From the NCBI GenBank assembly GCA_015061495.1, contig SUWL01000011.1:1-51867 (forward strand): 51,867 bases of DNA. The letters are read 5' to 3'. The notes beneath the pieces are model-generated. The model did no database searches, was not told the origin of the DNA, and was given only the letters and a program-made list of their open reading frames with translations. This document shows, piece after piece, positions 36,850 to 47,200 of the stretch. Both the position numbers and the translations under genes were made by a program. This stretch comes from Lentisphaerota bacterium (lineage in GTDB: Bacteria > Verrucomicrobiota > Lentisphaeria > Victivallales > Victivallaceae). Each line of letters begins with the position of its first letter. Positions within the stretch are counted from its first letter, which is position 1.

Positions 36850-38202
36850 ATGCACATGACCGGTAAATCCATGACCGAAGGAACTCCGTGGAAACACATT
36901 CTGAAGTTTTCACTGCCCATTCTGCTCGGCGCGGTGCTGCAGCAGTTGTACAATACGGTCGATACGATCATCGTGGGCAACTTTACCGGACAGGCGGCTC
37001 TGGCGGCAGTCGGCACGACCGGAACGATGCTCTTTTTCTTCCTTGCTGCCGCCATCGGTTTTTCAGCTGGCAACGGAGTGCTGACCTCACAACACTTCGG
37101 TGCCGGAGACTTTGAAAAAGTCCGCCGGGATGCCGCAAACGGGATACTTTTCATGCTGCTGCTCGGCGCGGTGACGACCGTTGCGGCTCTGCTGCTGTCC
37201 CGCAAGATATACACCGGTTTTATCGCAGTACCGCCGGAAATTCTGGATGATACGCTGCTTTATTTCCGCATCTATTCACTGGGGCTGATCTTTCAATTCG
37301 GCTACAATATTCTGGCGGCAGTACTGCGTTCAGTGGGGGACAGTGCGGCAACTTTTTACTTTTTGCTGCTGGCATCGATCCTCAATATCGTCCTGGATCT
37401 CTGGTTCGTCGCCGGATTGGATATGGGAGCTGCCGGAGCGGCGTGGGCAACCAATATTTCGCAGGCGGCATCCATGCTGGCGGCATGGATCTACATGCAC
37501 CGCAAATATCCGGTTTTCCGCTATAAAATGCGGGACTGGCAACTGGAATTTCCCATCGTCCGGGATACTTTCCGGATCGGTTGGCCCATTGCTCTGCAAA
37601 TGATGATCGTGGCAATGGGGATCTCATTCATCCAGCGGGCAGTGAACAGTTTCGGACAGACCATGACCGCCGCATTCACCGTAGGACACCGTATGGAAAT
37701 GTATCTGCATCTGCCCTGCAACGCTCTGATGACCACCATGGCGACATTCACCGGGCAGAATGCCGGTGCCAAACGGCTCGACCGGGTCAGACAGGGAGCT
37801 TTGCAGGGAGTATTGCTCTCGTTTGTCTGCACCCTTATTCCGGCAGCGGCGATCTGGCTGCTGTCCGGAGTGATCCCCAAAGCATTCGCTCTGGAAAGCA
37901 CTGCTTTTGAATACTGTGCCTCCTATCTCAATGCCATGGCATTCATCGTGGTGATCCTGTCGCTCTACGTCCCCTTATTCGGAGTATTTCAAGGCACCCG
38001 GCACGCACTGACACCGACCATCGTGGCACTGTGCGCCCTGACGCTCCGGGTGATCGTCACTTACCTTTTCAAGGACAGCGGATTTTTCGGTCACACGATC
38101 ATCTGGTGGAACGGCTTATTCGGCTTTGCCACCGGATGTACCATCACCTGGTGCTGTTATTTAAGTTTCCGCTGGCAGCGCAACGCTCTGGGGGATAACT
38201 GA
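36850..38202 (+). CDS. MATE-family efflux transporter
   Basis: A 450-residue protein with about 12 membrane segments. The family start (MTEGTPWKHILKFSLPILLGAVLQQLYNTVDTIIVGNFTG) and the repeated half (FRIGWPIALQMMIVAMGISFIQRAVNSFG) are recognisable. MATE proteins export drugs or metabolites in exchange for sodium or protons. ATG 36850 follows AGGGA; a second ATG two codons later is also possible. It is divergent from IclR and its stop abuts the convergent AraC gene. Confidence 0.9.
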   Translation: MHMTGKSMTEGTPWKHILKFSLPILLGAVLQQLYNTVDTIIVGNFTGQAALAAVGTTGTMLFFFLAAAIGFSAGNGVLTSQHFGAGDFEKVRRDAANGILFMLLLGAVTTVAALLLSRKIYTGFIAVPPEILDDTLLYFRIYSLGLIFQFGYNILAAVLRSVGDSAATFYFLLLASILNIVLDLWFVAGLDMGAAGAAWATNISQAASMLAAWIYMHRKYPVFRYKMRDWQLEFPIVRDTFRIGWPIALQMMIVAMGISFIQRAVNSFGQTMTAAFTVGHRMEMYLHLPCNALMTTMATFTGQNAGAKRLDRVRQGALQGVLLSFVCTLIPAAAIWLLSGVIPKAFALESTAFEYCASYLNAMAFIVVILSLYVPLFGVFQGTRHALTPTIVALCALTLRVIVTYLFKDSGFFGHTIIWWNGLFGFATGCTITWCCYLSFRWQRNALGDN

Positions 38203-39009
38203 TTATTTTTTCCGGTACTCCTCCGGAGATTGTCCGGTATGCTTGCGGACGACCTTGCTGAAGTATCCGGCGCTGCCGAATCCGGCAAGTTCGGCGATTT
38301 CCTTGATACTGCTGGATGTGCTTTTCAGCAGCAGCAGAGCATACTGCAGCCGGATCATATTCAAGTGTACCGCCGGAGTGATCTTCATCTTTTCCTTGAA
38401 GTGCTTATTCAACGTCGTCCGGTGCACCCCCAGCGAATCCGCGATCCGTTCGACGGTGACATCCGGATCACAAATATTCTCCCGGGCAGCGATCAGGAAC
38501 GCCGCCACCAGATCTTCTGCCGGTAAATGCTCATTGTTTCCGCCCATCCGGGCGATGATCTCGGCGGCTTTGGCAATGGCATAACGCTGATTGAAAGGCG
38601 TTTGACGGCGCACCAGAATTTCCAGTTCCATAAAAAGTTCCACCGGACAGCTGCCGCCATACAGCGGCTGCTGACCGAATCCGTAGGAGTTGATGAAATC
38701 GACCGCATGTTCCCCGTCAAAGGTGAACCAGTAATAGTGCCACGGCGAAACCGGATCGATACTGCGGTGATGGTGCAATTCACCGGGCAGATGGTAAAAG
38801 GTTTCCCCGGGATGCAGAATCACCTGCCGATCCGGCAAAATAAATTCTCCGGTTCCCTGCACGCACCAGAATATCTGGACAAATGGTTTGTCGTCTGCCA
38901 ATTCCTCCCATCCCGGCGCAGCTTCATTGTACCCGGCTGAACGCACGTGGATGGGCAGCGGCAAGTCCGGGATAACTGACAAATTGGGGCGACCGACGAT
39001 TTTTCTCAT
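38203..39009 (-). CDS. AraC-family regulator
   Basis: A 268-residue protein with a cupin-like sensor (FWCVQGTGEFILPDRQVILHPGETFYHLPGELHHH) and a C-terminal AraC double helix-turn-helix (TVERIADSLGVHRTTLNKHFKEKMKITP; SIKEIAELAGFGSAGYFSKVVRKHTGQSPEEYRKK). It is a single gene, divergent from the NagB-like gene at 39318, which it may control. Confidence 0.92.
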   Translation of the reverse strand: MRKIVGRPNLSVIPDLPLPIHVRSAGYNEAAPGWEELADDKPFVQIFWCVQGTGEFILPDRQVILHPGETFYHLPGELHHHRSIDPVSPWHYYWFTFDGEHAVDFINSYGFGQQPLYGGSCPVELFMELEILVRRQTPFNQRYAIAKAAEIIARMGGNNEHLPAEDLVAAFLIAARENICDPDVTVERIADSLGVHRTTLNKHFKEKMKITPAVHLNMIRLQYALLLLKSTSSSIKEIAELAGFGSAGYFSKVVRKHTGQSPEEYRKK

Positions 39010-39122
39010 AGAAAATACTTTTTCACCATTAATTCATCATATTTACCATTGCATACCGGTAAATATAGCACTATTTTACATAAAGCGCAAATTGTTTTAA
39101 CATAAAATCCATTGTTTTATTC

Positions 39123-39286
39123 ATTGGTAATGTCATGAATTTTGTAAAACTTGCATTCAAGATCCGTTGCTTGCGATAATCGCAAACATGATTTGTCAAC
39201 CACGCAATAACGGTTTTGACCGCACGGCTGGTCACGGCGCAGTGAAACGAAGACGGGTGGATGCATTACAACAAGACAATAACTAT
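39123..39286 (+). repeat. Intergenic repeat family R, copy 3 (fills most of the 39010-39317 gap)
   Basis: The best-preserved copy besides 281-443. It ends 31 bases before the NagB-like start and so would be part of its leader. The blocks CACGGCGCAGTGAAA and GGATGCATT are shared with copy 2. Confidence 0.6.
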
Positions 39287-39317
39287 TCATTGAACCAAAG
39301 ATGAAAGGATCAGAAAA

Positions 39318-40172
39318 ATGAATCGTAAAGAAGAAGTCCGTTACCTGCTCTCACTTACCACCGGAGAACTTATTGCCGCTTCCAAAGGTCAGTTGAAGTT
39401 GACCGCCACTCTGGACGAACTTTACGAGTACCTCGCCGAAGAGATGGTCGCAGAATTCCGCAAAGCCGCCGCCGGAAACAAAATCGTTAATTTCATCATG
39501 CCCGTCGGTCCCACCCAGCCCTATCGCATCATGGCGGAAAAGATCAACTTTGAGAGTATTCCGCTGAAAAATGTCCGTTTCTTCTTTATGGACGAATATG
39601 TGGATGATGAAAAGGATGAATTGATCCCGGAAAGCAGCCCTTTGAGTTTCCGCCGCCAGATCGGGCCGTTGTTTTTCGACCGGGTCCGTCCGGAACTGCT
39701 CATGCCAGCCGATCAGGTGATCTTCCCCCGTCCGGAGATCCTCGCCGATCTGCCCGGCATGATCGAAAGCACCGGCGGCATTGAAGTATGCTTCGGCGGC
39801 ATCGGCATCCACGGTCATGTCGCATTCAATGAACCTGCTCCCGGCGTGGCTGACACCGATCCGCGGATTTTGGATATCAATGAATTCACCCGCACCATCG
39901 ATGCGACCCGTCATAAAGGAGTCGGCGGCAACCTGGAAAATTTCCCCCGCCGCGCCATCACTCTTGGCATGAAACAGTGCCTTTCCGCCCGGAGAATGCT
40001 GCTTATGACCCGCAATGAATCTTCCGAATTTCTGTGGGCAAACACCATTATCCGTATCGCTGCTGCCGGACAGCCCGGAGATGACTATCCGGTGACCTAT
40101 TGCCGCCGTCACCCCAACTGCACCATCGTCAGTGATATTGCCACTGCCACTGCTCCCAAATTCAACATTTGA
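39318..40172 (+). CDS. NagB-like (glucosamine-6-phosphate deaminase family) protein with altered active site
   Basis: A 284-residue protein of the NagB/6-phosphogluconolactonase fold: MPVGPTQPYR (phosphate loop region), FFMDEYVD (Asp92), then GGIGIHGHVAFNEP at 160-173. In true deaminases this motif is GxGxDGHIAFNEP. Here the catalytic Asp is His165, while His167 and Glu172 remain. The deaminase chemistry is therefore doubtful, and a related sugar-phosphate reaction or a regulatory role is possible. AAAGGA precedes the start. It is followed after 8 bases by an amidohydrolase, so the two probably act on the same compound. Confidence 0.85.
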   Translation: MNRKEEVRYLLSLTTGELIAASKGQLKLTATLDELYEYLAEEMVAEFRKAAAGNKIVNFIMPVGPTQPYRIMAEKINFESIPLKNVRFFFMDEYVDDEKDELIPESSPLSFRRQIGPLFFDRVRPELLMPADQVIFPRPEILADLPGMIESTGGIEVCFGGIGIHGHVAFNEPAPGVADTDPRILDINEFTRTIDATRHKGVGGNLENFPRRAITLGMKQCLSARRMLLMTRNESSEFLWANTIIRIAAAGQPGDDYPVTYCRRHPNCTIVSDIATATAPKFNI

Positions 40173-40180
40173 GGCTGTTT

Positions 40181-41017
40181 GTGAAATACATTGATGCACA
40201 CGCCCATCTGGTACACAACCATCAGGGGTTTCATGAATTGGCAGATTCCGGGGAATTCGATGAGATCTGGCTGATGGATCTTAACGGTCTGACGCTCAAC
40301 GATCTTACTTTTGCCTCGACTCAAGAGGTGCTTGCCGCGGCTAAAGCTCATCCGCAGACAGTTTACGCATTCGGACACCTGGATTTTTCCCGATCCCCGG
40401 ATGAGATCGACCGGCTGCAGGAGATGGGCTTTACGGGGCTGAAACCCTACAAACCGCGCACCGGCTGGAACGATCAGCGGTACTATCCGTTTTATGAACG
40501 TGCGGAAAAACTCGGCATGCCCATTGTCTTTCACACGGGTATCGTCGCTTCCATCGGCAATGATCGCCTTAAGCGTAATCCGGAATACGGCTTCGGTCCG
40601 GAAGGCATGCGCCCATCGCATCTTGCCGGGATCGCCGAAGCATTCCCCAAACTGAAAATCCACGGCGGACATCTGGGATATCCGTGGCTGGAAGAAACCA
40701 TCCACAACCTCTACTTTTACCCCAATATCTGCCACGATATAAGCGGCTACCGCCACCCGGAACTGTTAGCTGAATTCGTCAGAAATCTTGACCGGATGAG
40801 CCATGACGGTACCGGCAGGGGGCTGCACGAAAAGGTGTTTTTTGCCACCGACCGATTTTACGGCGTACCGGAAGAAAATGCCCTGGCGTTGAAGTTCAAA
40901 GAGTTCTGGAAACTCTATTTCGAATTGATTTTCAGCATATATTGCCGCTGGGGTTCTCCGCAAGAGGCAGAAAAATTCTTCTCTGCCAATGCCCGCAAAT
41001 GGCGCAGCGGCAAATAA
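40181..41017 (+). CDS. Amidohydrolase-2 family TIM-barrel hydrolase
   Basis: A 278-residue protein starting with GTG 40181 (GAGG 8 bases before). The N-terminal metal motif YIDAHAHLVH (His7, His9), the mid-barrel FHTGI and KIHGGHLGYPW with further histidines, and FFATDRFYG with the final Asp fit the metal-dependent amidohydrolase-2 family. It converges on the GH78-like gene (9-base gap). Together with the NagB-like gene it may process an amino-sugar or lactone intermediate; this is inference. Confidence 0.82.
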   Translation: MKYIDAHAHLVHNHQGFHELADSGEFDEIWLMDLNGLTLNDLTFASTQEVLAAAKAHPQTVYAFGHLDFSRSPDEIDRLQEMGFTGLKPYKPRTGWNDQRYYPFYERAEKLGMPIVFHTGIVASIGNDRLKRNPEYGFGPEGMRPSHLAGIAEAFPKLKIHGGHLGYPWLEETIHNLYFYPNICHDISGYRHPELLAEFVRNLDRMSHDGTGRGLHEKVFFATDRFYGVPEENALALKFKEFWKLYFELIFSIYCRWGSPQEAEKFFSANARKWRSGK

Positions 41018-41026
41018 AAAGATGAT

Positions 41027-43201
41027 TTACCCGTTGGATGCGGCAAGTTTGACACCCGGCGGGAGGATCAGGGATTTTTTCAATTCGCTTCCGGAGTAAT
41101 CGAGATTTACTTCGATAATACCGTGAGGAGTCGGTACCGTTCCGGAGATCACCATTCCCGGTTCGACGTATGGTTCAAAAGCCACTTCGTCCCAGCGGGG
41201 GGCGATTTGGCGGATACCGAGCATCAGTTCTGAAAAAAACTTCATGGGGTGTGCGCTCCAGGCGTGGCACATACTGACATAGTGGAAATTTCTTTCGATA
41301 AAGTGTTCTGCGACAGTGCTCAATCCGGCATCTGCAAATTCCCCCCACCAGCGGCGGATGCAATCGATGATTTCAGCGGAATGCCCATATTTTTTCACCG
41401 CTTCAAAGACATAGTACATGAAATACGGTCCGGGCTGAACCGGATGGTCATGGGCGTTTTTCATCATCGGCAGCAGGATTTCATCCAGATATTGGCGGTG
41501 GCACTCCGGCTTGAGATCCAGAATGATCGCCATAGCTGCCGCATGGGGCGGAGGATCCTGCAGTTTGATACCTTTACGCAGTTTTGCTTCCAGCTCCCGG
41601 CAGCGTGCAAGCAGGGCAATATCTGCCGGTTCGCCGGAAATTTCTGCCAGAGCTGCTGCCATCCGCACTCCCCAGAGGATGATCATATTGTATGTTTCGA
41701 TCTTATCCAGAGTCGGACACCAATCGACAAAGAGCCAGTACCGCTGATCAAAAGGCACGCCGTCTGCCGGGGTGATATACTTCTCAAAATAGGAGATTAT
41801 CCCGGACGCAGTTGAACGCAGTTCCCGCCACAATTCCGGAGAACCGGTCTGCATATATTCCGCATGGAGCGTAACCAGATACATGGCGGAATAATCCGGC
41901 AGCACGCAGTTATGCGCACAGCCCGGAGCAACCCCGTAGGTCAAGCCTTCGGGAGTGGTCTGGCGCGCCATCGTCCGCAACCCCCGGCGCAAAAGAGCCG
42001 GATCATCATCCAGCCGGAAAGTATTCTGGCTCTGCACCAGTGCATCCCCCCACCACTGGGCATATTCCCGGGACGGACAGTCGATATAGGAATCCGCAAT
42101 ACAGCAGCGCTGGGTATGCACACACATATCCCGGATCTGCTGCAGCCGGGGGTCGGAAATATTGAATGTCCCCTTTTCTTCGATCGCGTACCGGCATTCG
42201 CGCACTGATACGCTGCACTTGAATTTACCTTTACCGCGGTTGAAAACGATCAGATACCGGAATCCCCAGGGCAAAGTCAACTCATGCTCACAGACCTTGC
42301 CGGATGCCGGATAAAGTCTGCCGCCGTAAGCGGTATGCAGTTCGCCGTCCGGACAGATCCGGGGGGTCATGCCGTCGAGTTTCTCAAAAACCAGAAAATC
42401 CATGGCATCGTCCGCTTCAAACCGGAATTGCAGCATTCCGACCACCTCTCTGCCGAAATCGTAGATCACACTGGTGGGATTTGCCACCGTTTCCGGTGTC
42501 CGGTAGACCGGTTTTTCCTGATGATAAGGGATAATCACGCTTCTGATTTCCCGCCATTGCGGATCAACCTCGCTGTCGCTGGCAGCGATGATTTCGGCAT
42601 CTTTGATGATCCGTTCTTCCAGCAGCGGTATCCCCCGTTCTTCAAAGTGGTTCCACGGCATTGCTCCGGCGATCCAGCCGCGGAAGTTCTGCCAACCGGA
42701 ATCATCGTAATCGATCTCCAGCCAGCTGTCATCGCTTTTGCTGCAGTCAAAAAACTCCTGAAAAGCGTACTGCACCGAACCTTTTGAGACATTGCGGATA
42801 TAACCGGGATCTTCGCTGATCATCCAGCTCTCATCACTGATCAGACCGGGAGCTTTAAAGATCACTGCGGACTGATGAGAATAACTGTACATGTAGTTGC
42901 TTCTGCCGAATTGATAACCGAGAATGGCGATAAGATTTTTGCCGGGTTTGAGATAAGCTGCCAGATCGATGCGATCAAACGTCCACCCGGGAGTGAAATC
43001 TCTTGCCGGACCGAAGTGGACAAATCTGCCGTTGACATAGAGTTTGTATTTGGCATCTGCCGAAATCATTGCCGGAAAGGTTTCCGGGACAGTTTCCAAT
43101 TCAAAGGTTTTCCGGAAACGCACCCGCCGGTCGACTTCATTACGTTCCGATTCCTGAAGCCACAACCAGCGTGCTTCTCCGAATTGCGTAGTTGTAAACA
43201 T
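41027..43201 (-). CDS. Alpha-L-rhamnosidase-like protein (GH78-type)
   Basis: A 724-residue protein without signal peptide. N-terminal sandwich domains (AKYKLYVNGRFVHFGPARDFTPGW; VIYDFGREVVGMLQFRF) precede the (alpha/alpha)6 barrel. DCPSREYAQWWGD is close to the GH78 motif. AEHFIERNFHYVSMCHAWSAHPMKFF covers the second conserved region, and a C-terminal sandwich follows. Its ATG overlaps the AraC stop (TAATG) with GGAGAA just before, so translation is coupled to the regulator. Confidence 0.85.
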   Translation of the reverse strand: MFTTTQFGEARWLWLQESERNEVDRRVRFRKTFELETVPETFPAMISADAKYKLYVNGRFVHFGPARDFTPGWTFDRIDLAAYLKPGKNLIAILGYQFGRSNYMYSYSHQSAVIFKAPGLISDESWMISEDPGYIRNVSKGSVQYAFQEFFDCSKSDDSWLEIDYDDSGWQNFRGWIAGAMPWNHFEERGIPLLEERIIKDAEIIAASDSEVDPQWREIRSVIIPYHQEKPVYRTPETVANPTSVIYDFGREVVGMLQFRFEADDAMDFLVFEKLDGMTPRICPDGELHTAYGGRLYPASGKVCEHELTLPWGFRYLIVFNRGKGKFKCSVSVRECRYAIEEKGTFNISDPRLQQIRDMCVHTQRCCIADSYIDCPSREYAQWWGDALVQSQNTFRLDDDPALLRRGLRTMARQTTPEGLTYGVAPGCAHNCVLPDYSAMYLVTLHAEYMQTGSPELWRELRSTASGIISYFEKYITPADGVPFDQRYWLFVDWCPTLDKIETYNMIILWGVRMAAALAEISGEPADIALLARCRELEAKLRKGIKLQDPPPHAAAMAIILDLKPECHRQYLDEILLPMMKNAHDHPVQPGPYFMYYVFEAVKKYGHSAEIIDCIRRWWGEFADAGLSTVAEHFIERNFHYVSMCHAWSAHPMKFFSELMLGIRQIAPRWDEVAFEPYVEPGMVISGTVPTPHGIIEVNLDYSGSELKKSLILPPGVKLAASNG

Positions 43202-44166
43202 TATTTTTCTCCTGATCCGTATTCAGATTTATAAACATCGTATTCGTGGATGATCCGTTCAGATTTCACCTCCGGAGTGCACTGCCATGAAGAGCTGATA
43301 TTAAGGATATTCTGCAACGAATCCCCCAGGTATTTGCGGCACATCCTGCCGAAGTAACTGCTGTCCCGCAAACCGGATTCTTTGGCGGCAACCGCGATGC
43401 TTTTACCGATAAAAATCAGCCGCAAAGCATTTTTCAGCCGCAGTCTGATCAGATAATGGATCGGCGAATAAGAACTGACATCTTTGAAACTGTGCCGGTA
43501 GGAACTCTCGCTCATCGACACATATCTTGCCAGTTCACGGATCGAAATATTATGTGTCAGATGCTTCTCCATGAACGAAATCGAACGGCTGATGCGGAAC
43601 GGCACTTTTTCATCGTCCGCCTCCGGAATGTCATCATTGCGCCGCCACCGCCACAATTCGATCAGCAGCATCTGCAGCTGGCAGATGATCATTTCCAGCC
43701 AGCCGGGCGGCTGCTGGTTAAACTCATCCTGCATGGCAAAGGCGATATCCATAATGTACTTCAAACCGTCACCTTTGAGCCGGAAAATTTCGGATCGCTT
43801 GCCGAAACAGGGAAACAACTCCTCAAAACCCGGCATACAATCTTTTTTCACCAGCAGATTTTCAAAAACATCCTTTGCCACCAGCACATTGAAGTACTTG
43901 GTGTTGCGCATATTGCCGTAGTTATGGATCGTCCCCGGAGCGTAGATGAAAAAAAATCCTGCCTGCAGTACCTGCATATCTTCCTCACCCTGATCCAGGG
44001 TAACACCGTCTGCCACGATCACCAGTTCGTAAAAATCTTCATGCAAATGACGGCTATCCCTTTCAAAAAAATTGAATGGTCGCATGAATCTGCACAAAAC
44101 CGGATAAGGGGTGTACCTTTCCAGTTTGAACTGCAATATTTTACCTGTTTCGGCATGCGCTGACAT
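43201..44166 (-). CDS. AraC-family regulator
   Basis: A 321-residue protein with a cupin sensor (LHEDFYELVIVADGVTLDQGEED; FFFIYAPGTIHNYG) and a C-terminal AraC domain (ISIRELARYVSMSESSYRHSFKDV; SIAVAAKESGLRDSSYFGRMCRKYLGDSLQNI). It lies in the minus-strand glycan cluster, 41 bases downstream of the 1327-residue protein and overlapping the GH78-like gene by one base. Confidence 0.92.
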   Translation of the reverse strand: MSAHAETGKILQFKLERYTPYPVLCRFMRPFNFFERDSRHLHEDFYELVIVADGVTLDQGEEDMQVLQAGFFFIYAPGTIHNYGNMRNTKYFNVLVAKDVFENLLVKKDCMPGFEELFPCFGKRSEIFRLKGDGLKYIMDIAFAMQDEFNQQPPGWLEMIICQLQMLLIELWRWRRNDDIPEADDEKVPFRISRSISFMEKHLTHNISIRELARYVSMSESSYRHSFKDVSSYSPIHYLIRLRLKNALRLIFIGKSIAVAAKESGLRDSSYFGRMCRKYLGDSLQNILNISSSWQCTPEVKSERIIHEYDVYKSEYGSGEK

Positions 44167-44207
44167 ATTCTGCTGCTTTTCCTGTTTTACTTAAAGTAAG
44201 TTCCCGC

Positions 44208-47200
44208 TCATTTTGCCAATTTTTTCTGCAGCACTTCCGCATCATTTCCGTAGTAGAAACACCGGGTCTCATGAAGTTCGGAATCATATTCAAACACGTC
44301 GGTATCGCGTTTGACGATTTTTCCGGTGAATATATCCAGCACGTCGGTTTTGCGGGGCAGCCGGATCACCTTTTTACCCGGATAGCGGGCGTGGAGCATC
44401 AGCAGCGAATCGTTGGCTTCAAACGGATCGCAGCTTTCAGTATACCGGAAGATCCCCGCCCGTTTCAACACCATGGAGATGAAATCCATATCCAGCTGCC
44501 ATACTCCGGAAAAGATGGTCAACGCTTGGCCGGTTTTCAGTGCCGCCGCCCCGGTCTGTCCTGTGGTGTATTTGCCGAGGATCTCCGCCTGCGGTGTGGT
44601 CACGGCAAACATCGGAGCGGCAATTGCCGCCGGAGTACCGGTGATCCTGCCGTCGGACATGGTGACTGCCGCCGGGATACCGGAATTGATAACGGCGAAA
44701 TCCATGCCGGTAAGTGCTTTCATATTAGCAGTGCTGCTCTCCAGTCCTTTGATATATCCCGGCGCATAAAGCCAGAGCAGTACGCAGTTGCGCTGCTGAA
44801 GTTTTTTGACCGCCGCCAGAAATTTATCATCGTATTTGTAGCAGTTGAGAAAGACGTAGAGTTTGTAATTGCCCGGATTGTCTGCGAGGTCTTCCGCCAG
44901 CAGTTGATCCACCGGCGCACCGGAACGGTTGAATCTGCCCTGATTGCCGACGAAAGTTTCGTAGGTCAGTATCGTACGGACCCGTTTGATTTTCTTCACC
45001 GTACCATCAGCGCGGTAACGTTGATCAATGATGCCGGATCTCGCCATTTTTCCGGCAAGTGAGGGCATGGATTTAATGGATTCTTCACTGACGACCAGAG
45101 CGATTTCCGCATTGCGGGAAGCATTGGTATCAAAGCAATGCTGCCCGACGGTTTTGAGCGTATTGATTGTCATGACCATTGAAGGGAAAGAGATTTCCGT
45201 TCCCTGAGTCAGCGGAAAGTTGTAAGTTGGCGTCAAACGGCAGATGGCAAGCGCATTGTTACGCCGGATCTGGGCGAGAGTCTGCTTTTCAGTGATCGTC
45301 TGATGTTGTGAGGTAACGACATAACCGTTATGGGTCCGGGTGTCATCTTCGCAGACGGGGATGATATTATTCATCTGCATTGAAGCAAAAGGTTTCATTT
45401 CACCGCAGGTATCACCCATATTGCGCAACGGATAGCTGTTCGGTGACATAATATAGTCAACAACTCCGGCATCCAGAACCTTTTTCAGCGCATAGTGGGC
45501 GCGGTACTGGGAATTACCGGTATGGTGCAGAGTCGATGAATAGCCGTAATAGGTGCCGATGACTTTATCTTTGCCGACGAGAGCTTTAGCTCTCTTTGCC
45601 AGATGCAGCATGAAATCCGCCGTCATATTGGAATCAAAATCATTGTAGGCTATCGCTTTGAGATGTTTTTTCTGATCCCAGAGCAGAGAATTTCCATCCC
45701 GTTCGTGGCGTTCTTTACCGGAAGGGATACCGGTATTCTGCAATTCCGGATATTTTTCTCTGACAAAAGCGGCATAGGCCTTTTTTGCCGCCGGCGAGAA
45801 ATCCAGAGCTTTGCCGCTTGCCGACTCCCATCCCAGCCACTCAGTGGTATAGCCGCCGACGATCCGGTAACCGATAATGCGGTTGGCATAAGGGGATTTT
45901 TCCAGATGGTTGATCACGGCAACCAGTTGTTTTTCAAAATCTTTCCGTGCCTTCTTTGAAGCCAGAGAATATCTGCCGCCGTTGACAACACCGCTTTCAT
46001 CGGCGCACATCTCTCCGGGATTTGCACTGCGCCAATCGGCGGGGAAGGCGCATTTGATCGTGAACATGAAGTATGCATCGGGGAAGTAATCTGCCATTTT
46101 TTGAGCTTTCATATCCAACCGGTCGGTATTGAGCTTATCACCTCCGAGCCACCAGGGGGATTCAAAGAGCAGAGTTATCACATTTACCTTGAATCCGTCA
46201 ATGTGCTGATATTTGTCGGGAATATTGAGCCATGCGGCGAAAAATGGTTTGCCGTTGAGCTGAAAAATCGGTTGACCGGAAGAATTTTTTACCACTTTGA
46301 AGCTGTTTTTCTGCGCAAATTTGGGATCGCACTGGATGCGGCGCACTTCAACGTCCAACCCGGAAAACGAATCGGATTGTGCGGAAAGAATATCTGCTTC
46401 CAGAGAGAGCCGGTATTTGCCGCTGTTGAAGTAAAGCGGAACGCGGCAGGTGAAATCCAGGGTCCAGACCCCGTCTTTACCGGGAATGAAATTCTCTTTG
46501 TTCAGGGTGATATTTTCCCGCCACTGATGATCTTTGTTGAAAAGCACTGCACCTTTGACGGGGTCAGCAGGGATATTGCCTTTGCAAACCATACGCACGC
46601 GGATCTTTTCTCCGGCAGTAACCACCTTTGGAGAGATATCCACACTGACGATTTGCTGCATATTACTGAAATAACGGTAGGGCAGATAAACTCCCCACGG
46701 CGGTCCCGGAGGCGGGGCACAATGCAGGATCCCCGCCCAGGCGGAATCATCAAAACCGTTTTTTTTCCAGCCGGCATACTCTTTGATATTACTTTTGAAT
46801 TGTTCGTCGGAGTTGATCCTTTCGCAGCTGCCATCGGCATACTGAACGTAAAGTTCGGCAATGACTCCGCCGTAAGTATTGGTATTGAAATAATGGATAC
46901 CCAGCACGTTTTCCCCTTCTTTGAGGAAACGGGTCACATCGTAAACCTGACAGCTGTGCCAATCATTGGCAAATCCGGCGGCTTCGCCGTTGATAAATGC
47001 TTCCGCACAATCGTCGGCAGTATACTGGAGAAAACCATGGACCGGCTTGGATTTCAAATTGAATTTCCGGCGCAAATAAAATTCGTGGTGGGTACCGCCC
47101 CGGACTTTATCCTCCGGCGACTTGATCATTTTGCCCTGAAAATAGTATTTCCCAAGCTGGACATTGCGGCTGCCGGAAGGCCAAATTTCGGATTTGAGCT

